A stretch of 5,962 nt of DNA from a bacterium (GTDB lineage: Bacteria > SZUA-79 > Acidulodesulfobacterales > Acidulodesulfobacteraceae), in assembly GCA_021813595.1 (NCBI GenBank), contig JAKAKF010000151.1:1-5962 (forward strand), given 5' to 3'. A program made the position numbers and the translations under genes. Below the pieces are notes generated by a model that was not told the origin of the DNA, did no database searches, and was given only the letters and a program-made list of their open reading frames with translations. Positions 1 to 3,896 of this stretch are shown here, in pieces. The first letter of the stretch is position 1. Each line of letters starts with the position of its first letter.

Positions 1-601
1 CCGAAATGCCGCCGTATAAAATCTCCCCTATTCCGCTCGTGTTTATAAAAATTCCGTCCGCTTTTCCGGCAGGAACTACCTTAGTATCGCCGGTTGCTAC
101 TCTTACTCCGGTTTTAGCCGCTTCTTCCGAAATGCTATTTATGATTTTCCTTAGGTCATCCAAGGCAAATCCTTCTTCGATTATCAATCCGAGACTTAAA
201 AACAATGGTTTGGCTCCCATGACCGACAAATCGTTAACCGTTCCGGCGACGGATAATTTTCCTATGTCGCCGCCTTTAAAAAAAACAGGGCTAACGGTAA
301 AACCGTCCGTGGTAAATGCTATTTTTTGCGGAGATTTTAAAACTGCCGCATCTTCCAATAAATTTATTTTTTGCTTTGATATACCGGCTGAAATTCCGCC
401 GCCTTCATTAGAAACGCCGTTATTAGCACCGTTATTCACACCGTTATTCAGACCGCCGCCGTTATTCGAACGGTAAAAATAATCTTTTCCGGCATCCTGC
501 CCGTAAAGTCCGTTAAATATAGTACCGCCTATAAGCTCGGAGGTTTCTTTACCTCCCCCGCCGTGCGAAAGCAATATTCTTTCGTATTTTTTTTTATTCA
601 T
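1..601 (-). CDS. hypE: Hydrogenase maturation protein HypE, N-terminal 200 codons (runs off left edge)
   Basis: HypE makes the cyanide ligands of the [NiFe]-hydrogenase iron centre: in the cytoplasm it uses ATP to dehydrate a carbamoyl group, delivered by HypF to its C-terminal Cys, to a thiocyanate that is passed to HypC/HypD. My translation from the ATG at 601 starts MNKKKYERILLSHGGGGK and contains, in order, LLEDAAVL (81-88), FTTDGFTVSPVFFKGGDIGK (96-115), AGTVNDLSVMGAKP (119-132), LSLGLIIEEGF (136-145) and TGDTKVVPAGKADGIFINTS (170-189). These are the signature blocks of the HypE/AIR-synthase-like ATP-binding domain. Normal HypE is about 330-350 aa, so the C-terminal half with the acceptor Cys lies outside the window. 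Residues 46-69 are an Asn/Gly-rich insertion not usual in the family. No good Shine-Dalgarno precedes the ATG; the gene sits 26 bases after the AbiEii stop and may be read from the same transcript. Identity is secure. Confidence 0.93.
   Translation of the reverse strand, partial: MNKKKYERILLSHGGGGKETSELIGGTIFNGLYGQDAGKDYFYRSNNGGGLNNGVNNGANNGVSNEGGGISAGISKQKINLLEDAAVLKSPQKIAFTTDGFTVSPVFFKGGDIGKLSVAGTVNDLSVMGAKPLFLSLGLIIEEGFALDDLRKIINSISEEAAKTGVRVATGDTKVVPAGKADGIFINTSGIGEILYGGIS
417..470 (-). repeat. 12-base tandem repeat in hypE encoding N-N-G-(V/A)
   Basis: On the plus strand the unit CCGTTATTCACA, with small variations, occurs at 417-428, 429-440, 441-452 and, after a 6-base CCGCCG interruption, at 459-470. 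Read on the coding strand, the units give repeated Asn-Asn-Gly-Val/Ala between the N-terminal SHGGGGK block and the LLEDAAVL strand of HypE. All units are multiples of 3 bases, so the frame is kept. This looks like slippage expansion within a surface loop. Confidence 0.85.
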
Positions 602-627
602 TTTAATTTTTCAAAATTTAATGGGAA

Positions 628-1209
628 CTATTTTCTATCGTATTTAAATCTTACCATATCCGTTAATGTTTTAAAATACTCTTTCGACCATGAATTTAAA
701 ACATCTTGATTCCTGATGAACGGTTTTACTTCTTTTTTTGCGCTCTGTATATCGAGAGATTCTATTTTTATCATCATTAGATTCTTAAAGATATCGGCAT
801 CGAAATTATCTTTTTTTTCCCATTTACCGCTAATAATCATTCTTTCTTTTAAGTGTTCGAGATTAAGTTCCGCTCCCTTTTTTACGTACCATTCAAAATA
901 GTACCAGTCTCTGCCCTTAACCCTGCTTCCCCAACTTCTGAACAATACCGCATGCATTTTTCCGGCGTAAAGATCGGGAAGAGTCATAGAGATTATAAGG
1001 TCTTCCGAAAACCTGTCAAGTCCGTAAAATAATCTCAGGGCGGTACCGCCGTAAAAGCAGGCTTTTTCAAAAAAACCGGCTCTATAAAGTCCCAATAGGG
1101 CGATTTCTTGAAATACCTCTTTAGCGGCGTTCATAAAATCGTCTTCGGTTTTTATGGCATATTTTTCAAGCATCTGCTCTATTATATTCATATTATTTAT
1201 ATTATCCAT
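628..1209 (-). CDS. AbiEii/AbiGii-family nucleotidyltransferase toxin with apparent internal deletion
   Basis: Toxin half of a type IV (AbiE) toxin-antitoxin pair; family members are DNA-polymerase-beta-like nucleotidyltransferases that arrest growth when not countered by AbiEi. From the ATG at 1209 the product is 193 aa. MNIIEQMLEKY (7-17), QEIALLGLYRAGFFEKACFY (34-53), GGTALRLFYGLDRFSEDL (54-71), LPDLYAGKMHAVLFRSW (77-93) and RVKGRDWYYFEWYV (96-109) match the family. Full-length relatives are about 270-300 aa, with DLDF after SE and then some 80-90 residues before the LxAGK block. Here SEDL runs straight into IISMTLPDLYAGK, so the second Asp of DxD and the central strands are missing; the AGK Lys and GRD Asp remain. 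The toxin is probably inactive, though a natural short variant is possible. Start alternatives: TTG at 1218 (best spaced from AAGGAG) or ATG at 1191 (closest to the family's usual N-terminus). Confidence 0.82.
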   Translation of the reverse strand: MDNINNMNIIEQMLEKYAIKTEDDFMNAAKEVFQEIALLGLYRAGFFEKACFYGGTALRLFYGLDRFSEDLIISMTLPDLYAGKMHAVLFRSWGSRVKGRDWYYFEWYVKKGAELNLEHLKERMIISGKWEKKDNFDADIFKNLMMIKIESLDIQSAKKEVKPFIRNQDVLNSWSKEYFKTLTDMVRFKYDRK

Positions 1210-1220
1210 ACTATTCAATA

Positions 1221-1874
1221 TCAGACTCCTTTTAGCGCCGAAAGCAGATATTTTAATTTTTGCGATTTTGTAATATCGATGCATTTTTGAATGATATTTA
1301 TATTAAAATCTTTTAATTCGTCCAAATCAATTCTTAAATCGTATTCTAAAAAATCAAGCATTGCTTTTTTGCCCGTTATTTTTAAGTTTTTTACGGATAA
1401 AATTTTATCGCATAAAGCTTTCTCTTTAGAAGCTATCATAAAACCGTTCGTATCTTTAGAAATTATAACTACTCCTACGGGATATAAATGTTTATCCGTA
1501 TGTCTGTAACTGAAAACTCCAAAATCCGTTTTAAAATTTTTCGACCTTAAAACGGTAGCGGAGGTCAACTCATATACCGATTCCGGTATCAGTCCGTAAT
1601 AATAAAGCGCATAATCGAAAGAGATATAAGACGGCCCGTAAATATTATTTGCTATTATTTCTTTTGAAACGATATTTCCGGCATACGGCGAAACGTAAAT
1701 ATACACGCCCCTTTTTAAAGTATTAAGGGTTCCTTGTTTTATCATATACTCTATTTTATCGTTCGGTCTTTTATATCCGATATTATTAAGTATCGACGAT
1801 AAAACGCCGTGGTCGATAGGCGCAGACGAAAGTTCCCTAAACTTTTGCTCTAATATGATATCGGCATCGTTCAT
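1221..1874 (-). CDS. AbiEi-type antitoxin / transcriptional repressor
   Basis: The 217-aa protein is encoded directly upstream of the AbiEii toxin, the standard AbiE gene order; its stop is 11 bases before the toxin ATG. AbiEi proteins have an N-terminal winged helix that binds inverted repeats in their own promoter and a C-terminal domain needed for antitoxicity. Here residues about 8-60 fit the winged helix, ending in TLKRGVYIYV (52-61, the wing). The C-terminal domain shows YISFDYALYYYGLIPE (83-98), usual in this group, and FMIASKEKALCDKIL (145-159). The toxin family and gene order support the assignment as much as the antitoxin sequence does, since the family diverges fast. No Shine-Dalgarno precedes the ATG at 1874. 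The -35/-10 pair at 2109-2136 could drive the pair through a leader of about 230 bases. Confidence 0.75.
   Translation of the reverse strand: MNDADIILEQKFRELSSAPIDHGVLSSILNNIGYKRPNDKIEYMIKQGTLNTLKRGVYIYVSPYAGNIVSKEIIANNIYGPSYISFDYALYYYGLIPESVYELTSATVLRSKNFKTDFGVFSYRHTDKHLYPVGVVIISKDTNGFMIASKEKALCDKILSVKNLKITGKKAMLDFLEYDLRIDLDELKDFNINIIQKCIDITKSQKLKYLLSALKGV
1226..1231 (-). promoter_or_regulatory. Ribosome binding site for the AbiEii toxin, inside the abiEi 3' end
   Basis: AAGGAG on the minus strand lies within the last codons of the antitoxin. It is 7 bases from an in-frame TTG at 1218 but 16 bases from the ATG at 1209. By spacing alone the TTG is the better start and adds only three residues. 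The placement couples toxin translation to antitoxin termination at 1221. Confidence 0.55.
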
Positions 1875-1960
1875 ATATATTATATATATTTTTAAAGTTT
1901 TTAGATGTTTTGAATATTAAATACTTATAATATAATTTATTAAATTTATTTTACATATTT

Positions 1961-1979
1961 AATCGGTATTTTTCCGATT
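1961..1979. repeat. Small inverted repeat upstream of abiEi
   Basis: AATCGG at 1961-1966 pairs with CCGATT at 1974-1979 across a 7-base AT loop. It lies in the presumed abiEi leader, about 90 bases before the start codon. AbiEi family members bind inverted repeats upstream of their operons, so this is a candidate operator; it could also be a minor RNA hairpin. No T-run follows on the minus strand. Confidence 0.3.
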
Positions 1980-1981
1980 TA

Positions 1982-2056
1982 TTATGTATTATTATATAAT
2001 AATAACATATTTTTATTAAAAAGCGGCAATAATAAAAATATTATTCTTTTAGGCAT
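1982..2056 (-). CDS. Possible 24-codon leader ORF or orphan signal-peptide start
   Basis: An ATG at 2056 opens 24 codons beginning MPKRIIFLLLPLFNKN, a basic-then-hydrophobic pattern like the start of a signal peptide, ending at TAA 1982-1984. It sits downstream of the TATAAT/TTGAAA promoter of direct-repeat copy A. The other copy encodes the same start with conservative changes (PKRIVFL) after an ACG in place of ATG. I read it as the beginning of a lost outer-membrane or exported protein gene whose body has been deleted. It could now act as a leader peptide ahead of abiEi. The ribosome site (AGAAAGAAG) is weak. Expression is uncertain. Confidence 0.3.
   Translation of the reverse strand: MPKRIIFLLLPLFNKNMLLLYNNT
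1987..2004. repeat. 18-bp all-AT palindrome upstream of abiEi
   Basis: TATTATTATATAATAATA is a perfect palindrome centred at 1995/1996. With one bulged base it extends to ATG/CAT on its flanks. It lies at the end of the small leader ORF. In such AT-rich DNA a chance origin is plausible. Confidence 0.3.
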
Positions 2057-2136
2057 TTATAACTTCTTTCTGTAAGTTTAAATATTTACTTTACTGAGGT
2101 TACGTTTTATTATAACCTATTATTCTTTTATTTCAA
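2034..2136 (-). repeat. Direct repeat copy A: promoter, leader and start-codon module
   Basis: This block is repeated, diverged, at 2381-2469 in the same orientation. The two ends are best conserved: AAAAATAyTATTCTTTTAGG (2034-2053) and the plus-strand block from TTACGyTTyATTATAACC (2100) to TTTCA (about 2135). The middle differs by about 20 bases of insertion or deletion. On the minus strand it reads promoter, leader, weak ribosome site, ATG, PKRI(I/V)FL codons. The third-position A/G difference inside ATA/GTA and the conserved promoter suggest duplicated gene starts rather than transposon ends. Confidence 0.7.
2109..2136 (-). promoter_or_regulatory. Sigma-70-type promoter in repeat copy A, reading toward abiEi
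   Basis: On the minus strand TTGAAA (2136-2131) and TATAAT (2114-2109) are separated by 16 bases. The -10 is a perfect consensus and is kept in both repeat copies, in a block otherwise subject to change. Transcription would begin near 2102, pass the 24-codon ORF and reach abiEi at 1874. Confidence 0.5.
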
Positions 2137-2152
2137 AATCTTTTAAAAATGT

Positions 2153-2236
2153 TTAAAACCCCACCGTTACTACTATGTCTTCGAATAGCCCCTTGCCGTA
2201 AGAGCCGTAAGGCATATGCCTTAACCTCCAGCCTAA
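2153..2236 (-). pseudogene. C-terminal remnant of an outer-membrane beta-barrel protein
   Basis: On the minus strand, about 28 codons before a TAA at 2153-2155 read LGWRLRHMPYGSYGKGLFED followed by IVVTVGF. A final amphipathic strand ending in Phe is the classic C-terminal signature of barrel proteins recognised by the BAM machinery. The frame stays open to 2314, but the barrel-like part ends near 2236, where a plus-strand ATPase remnant begins. The copy B start module (2381-2469) lies upstream in the same orientation and could be the original start of this gene, with most of the body lost. I do not recognise the specific family. Confidence 0.45.
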
Positions 2237-2354
2237 CAGGAATATTACATATATAAATTTTGAAGACGACAGATTGTTTCCTATTTCTCCTCTAGACGTT
2301 AACGGCAAAAAGATTTATATCGTTCCTTTGTGGAAATGGTTAATAGTCGAGTAA
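2232..2354 (+). pseudogene. Collapsed remnant of a COG1373/DUF4143-type AAA ATPase
   Basis: The plus-strand frame from 2232 to the TAA at 2352-2354 reads PNRNITYINFEDDRLFPISP and then LDVNGKKIYIVPLWKWLIVE. The first part matches the strand after Walker A in COG1373 ATPases (typically YINFEDxRL). The last part matches their very C-terminus (typically IKVxPxWKWLL). The roughly 350 residues that should lie between are gone, as is the Walker A region upstream, where the frame meets stops (2199-2201, 2208-2210). It is thus a fused end-to-end scar of a second ATPase, of a different subfamily from the intact one at 3897-5126 and on the opposite strand. Identification rests on motif memory, not a search. 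Confidence 0.5.
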
Positions 2355-2380
2355 ATTCGGTTAATTTTAAGATATGGCAT

Positions 2381-2469
2381 AAAAATACTATTCTTTTAGG
2401 CGTTTGCGTCTCCTTTGTTACTGCAATTACGCTTCATTATAACCTATTATCCTTTTATTTCATTAAAAA
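2381..2469 (-). repeat. Direct repeat copy B: decayed promoter/start module
   Basis: This is the partner of 2034-2136, same orientation. On the minus strand it has TATAAT at 2441-2436 with a degraded -35 (ATGAAA, 2463-2458), a good AAGGAG at 2415-2410 and, 6 bases on, ACG (2403-2401) where copy A has ATG, followed by codons for PKRIVFL. The sequence thus has promoter and ribosome site in place but a lost start codon; beyond the shared seven codons the reading frame no longer resembles a signal peptide. It supports tandem duplication of an exported-protein gene followed by decay. Confidence 0.6.
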
Positions 2470-2529
2470 CGTCTGCCTCCGTATTCCTACTCCTGCCTGA
2501 GTAATCGGAAATAATTTAGCAGTCTATAT

Positions 2530-2679
2530 TTAATACTGCGCAAAAATATTATGAATGTTTCGCCAGGAAACAATATCTATATCTTTATATTTTTTTGCGA
2601 CTCCTACAAAACCCGAAAGAATATGTCCGCCTATAAGATTTCTCGGTAGTGCAAAAAAAATTTCGTTGTATAAGCTATT
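2530..2679 (-). pseudogene. Open coding-like fragment without a start codon
   Basis: Between the stop of the DUF2335 gene (2680-2682) and a TAA at 2530-2532, 49 codons are open on the minus strand in the same frame as the DUF2335 gene. They read NEIFFALPRNLIGGHILSGF and then VGVAKKYKDIDIVSWRNIHN, ending IFAQY. The composition (balanced, few rare residues, GGH and SGF motifs) looks like real protein. No ATG, GTG or TTG occurs in the frame. It may be a fragment of a lost gene, or a former C-terminal extension now cut off by the TAA. I do not recognise the family. Confidence 0.35.
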
Positions 2680-3084
2680 TTATTCGTTCTTTTTCTTTTT
2701 AGATTTTGCAACTGCCTTTTCCCCTATATAAACACCTACCAGAACAGCTAATGTGCTTATAACTTCTACTAATCCTACAGTACTGCGTCCGGAAAGAATT
2801 ACGATAATTCCGCCTATTATGGTTATTACACCTATTATAATGGCGCTAAATTGACCGATATAGATATGGCGATGTTTTGATTTTTGTTCTATTTCTGCCA
2901 TTTTGACAATCCTATCGGGTAGATTTTCCTGTATATTTTTGTAAGCTGCAAGAATTTCTGGGTGAGGAAGCGGACCTCTCCATATACTACTTTTAATTGA
3001 AAGTTCCTTTATGAGAGTTGAAAGCTCTTCTTCTTTTATTTCAACGGGATTGCTTTGACTTCCTGTTTTTTCTATATCGGACAT
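2680..3084 (-). CDS. DUF2335 two-helix membrane protein
   Basis: The 134-aa protein matches the layout of DUF2335 predicted membrane proteins. It has a charged, variable N-terminus (1-36), a conserved soluble motif WRGPLPHPEILAAYKNIQEN (35-54), then LPDRIVKMAEIEQKSKHRH (55-73), two hydrophobic helices (about 79-98 and 102-121) joined by a short GRST turn, and a Lys-rich tail (124-134). The function of the family is not established; it is often found in accessory DNA. The motif Pro residues followed by an amphipathic segment before the membrane are the family's hallmark. The start at 3084 is 5 bases after the stop of the upstream 65-aa gene with no clear ribosome site, so translation is probably coupled. 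The protein should sit in the inner membrane with both ends on the same side, probably cytoplasmic given the basic tail. Confidence 0.8.
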   Translation of the reverse strand: MSDIEKTGSQSNPVEIKEEELSTLIKELSIKSSIWRGPLPHPEILAAYKNIQENLPDRIVKMAEIEQKSKHRHIYIGQFSAIIIGVITIIGGIIVILSGRSTVGLVEVISTLAVLVGVYIGEKAVAKSKKKKNE

Positions 3085-3089
3085 TTTTA

Positions 3090-3287
3090 TTATTTATCGT
3101 CGTGTTTTTGGGTTGTTGATATTTTATCTTCGATATTTTTATTTTCTTGCCCTATTGCATAATACATATACTGCCCAACAGCTTCCCAATTATTATATAA
3201 AGAATATTCTTCGTCTTCATATGCTTCATGGGGCATTATTACTAGCGCCGAGCCTGCGCCCCGTATAAAATTTTTTATCTTATCCAT
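3090..3287 (-). CDS. Small 65-aa hypothetical protein, partner of the DUF2335 gene
   Basis: The start is set at the ATG at 3287 because AAGGAG (3303-3298) lies 10 bases upstream. An upstream in-frame ATG at 3311 would put that ribosome site inside the gene. The product begins MDKIKNFIRGAGSALVIMPH: a basic amphipathic helix, then an acidic linker (EAYEDEEY, 21-28), a NWEAVGQYMYYAI segment (33-45) and a polar tail ending KHDDK. No membrane segment or catalytic motif is visible and I do not recognise a named family. The tight spacing to the DUF2335 gene (5 bases) indicates a two-gene operon, so the two products likely act together, perhaps with this small soluble protein binding the membrane partner (inference). 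Confidence 0.75.
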   Translation of the reverse strand: MDKIKNFIRGAGSALVIMPHEAYEDEEYSLYNNWEAVGQYMYYAIGQENKNIEDKISTTQKHDDK

Positions 3288-3297
3288 ACTTATTAAT

Positions 3298-3303
3298 CTC
3301 CTT
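3298..3303 (-). promoter_or_regulatory. Ribosome binding site that sets the start of the 65-aa gene
   Basis: AAGGAG on the minus strand, 10 bases before the ATG at 3287. It lies inside the longer reading frame that begins at 3311, which argues against that longer start. Confidence 0.7.
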
Positions 3304-3637
3304 GGTTTCAATTATTTATATTATTGCCTTAAATAACCGTTAAAAACTTGAAAGTCGCCCTCAAGTTATTGTAAAACAGGTAGCAGACCAAAATAAACAA
3401 TAACCAAAAAAAAGCGGCTTATAATATATTAGACCATGCTTCTAATGATTATATCGCTAAATTTAAAAATGGGCAACGAAAAAATTGCCAGTCTAAATTG
3501 CCCCAAATCCCGATTTAGAAAAATATTTATATATTCCTTAACTCCCGACTGCATTTGCTGAATGTCGCCGCAATTGCAATAATCGCAATTTTTTTATTTA
3601 AAAATTTTTTATCCTTTTGCATAGGTGGTGTTGTTTG
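3304..3637. other. Intergenic region upstream of the DUF2335 cassette
   Basis: This stretch has no convincing gene. It contains a 7-bp inverted repeat with a 9-base loop (AACTTGA 3345-3351, TCAAGTT 3361-3367) in the presumed leader, a candidate minus-strand promoter (3448-3476) and a weak plus-strand hairpin with T-run (3572-3595). A plus-strand frame of about 45 codons ending in TAG near 3518 looks mildly coding-like (KKAAYNILDHASNDYIAKF) but has no start and no recognised relative, so it is not called as a gene. Confidence 0.5.
3448..3476 (-). promoter_or_regulatory. Candidate promoter for the DUF2335 cassette
   Basis: On the minus strand TTGCCC (3476-3471) and TATAAT (3453-3448) are separated by exactly 17 bases. 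Transcription would start near 3440, giving a leader of about 150 bases that includes the AACTTGA/TCAAGTT inverted repeat before the 65-aa gene. The -10 is perfect and the -35 is 4 of 6. Confidence 0.4.
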
Positions 3638-3695
3638 TCAAGAGATTTGACCCCTCTACGCATTTAAATTTGACCCCATAAATTTAATCTCTTGA
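3638..3695. repeat. Inverted repeat with two internal TTTGACCCC motifs, mobile-element-like end
   Basis: TCAAGAGATT (3638-3647) is perfectly inverted at 3686-3695 (AATCTCTTGA). The 38-base interior carries two direct copies of TTTGACCCC (3646-3654 and 3669-3677), 23 bases apart. Multiple short repeats beside an inverted end are seen at the termini of some insertion sequences (IS21-like) and in REP-type hairpins mobilised by Y1 transposases. No transposase is present, so this would be an orphan end; the family cannot be fixed from sequence alone. Confidence 0.45.
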
Positions 3696-3717
3696 ACAAA
3701 ACGCACAAAAATACTTT

Positions 3718-3727
3718 TCACCTCCTT
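3718..3727 (-). promoter_or_regulatory. Perfect but orphan Shine-Dalgarno sequence
   Basis: AAGGAGGTGA on the minus strand is a full match to the 16S anti-Shine-Dalgarno. The only short frame after it (from ATT or GTG near 3709-3703) runs into a stop within about 20 codons inside the inverted repeat. It probably belonged to a gene displaced or deleted by the element end at 3638-3695. Confidence 0.4.
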
Positions 3728-3751
3728 TTTGCAATTTTACCTTAAGTTGCA

Positions 3752-3826
3752 TGCCGATTTAAAATTAATTAAAACACCGAACGAAAAGTGCATAAAACAC
3801 CGAACGAAAAATTAACTTTTCACCGA
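3752..3826. repeat. Array of 23-base-period CACCGA repeats
   Basis: CACCGA starts at 3775, 3798 and 3821, exactly 23 bases apart, and a degenerate TGCCGA sits one period earlier at 3752. The first two units share 17 identical bases (AAAACACCGAACGAAAA at 3771-3787 and 3794-3810); the third keeps CACCGA preceded by TTTT. The array lies between the inverted repeat and the 34-bp palindrome, downstream of the ATPase gene. Regular phasing at about two helical turns suggests binding of a protein on one face of DNA, as in iterons or operators. Confidence 0.7.
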
Positions 3827-3853
3827 TTATAAATTAATTTTTAAGATAAATGA

Positions 3854-3887
3854 AAATGCATAAATTATTTAAATAATTTATGCATTT
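3854..3887. repeat. Perfect 34-bp palindrome downstream of the ATPase gene
   Basis: AAATGCATAAATTATTT (3854-3870) is followed at once by its exact reverse complement (3871-3887), with no loop. It begins 10 bases after the ATPase stop codon. As RNA it could form a hairpin at the end of the ATPase message, but it is AT-only apart from two G/C pairs per arm and lacks a T-run on the minus strand, so it is a poor intrinsic terminator. A recombination or protein-binding site is equally possible. Confidence 0.8.
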
Positions 3888-3896
3888 ATTGATATT

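Noticed and set aside
6..476. Plus-strand reading frame of 156 codons opposite hypE
   Set aside because: Pro/Ser/Phe-rich shadow of a clearly identified hypE on the other strand; no ribosome site and no family resemblance.
1210..1284. Longer start for the AbiEii toxin at 1284
   Set aside because: It would overlap the antitoxin by 64 bases and add 25 residues not seen in the family; the ribosome site at 1226-1231 points to a start near 1218-1209.
1875..1886. TATAAT 6 bases before the abiEi ATG, suggesting a leaderless promoter
   Set aside because: It lies in a run of TATATA repeats where such hexamers are expected by chance, and no -35 is visible at 16-18 bases.
3288..3311. Upstream ATG at 3311 for the 65-aa gene
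   Set aside because: The AAGGAG that serves the ATG at 3287 lies inside this extension, and no ribosome site precedes 3311.
3436..3561. Plus-strand ORF MLLMIISLNLK... of about 42 codons
   Set aside because: No ribosome site, ends in a Cys-rich nonsense-like tail, and a competing frame over the same bases looks equally coding-like; neither has a recognised relative.
3572..3595. Plus-strand hairpin with T-run (AATTGC/GCAATT)
   Set aside because: Only a 6-bp AT-rich stem, and no plus-strand gene upstream that it could terminate; not called as a terminator.
3752..3826. CRISPR array interpretation of the 23-base periodic repeats
   Set aside because: Repeat cores are 6-17 bases and the intervals 6 bases or similar sequence, with no spacers of 30 bases or more and no cas genes.
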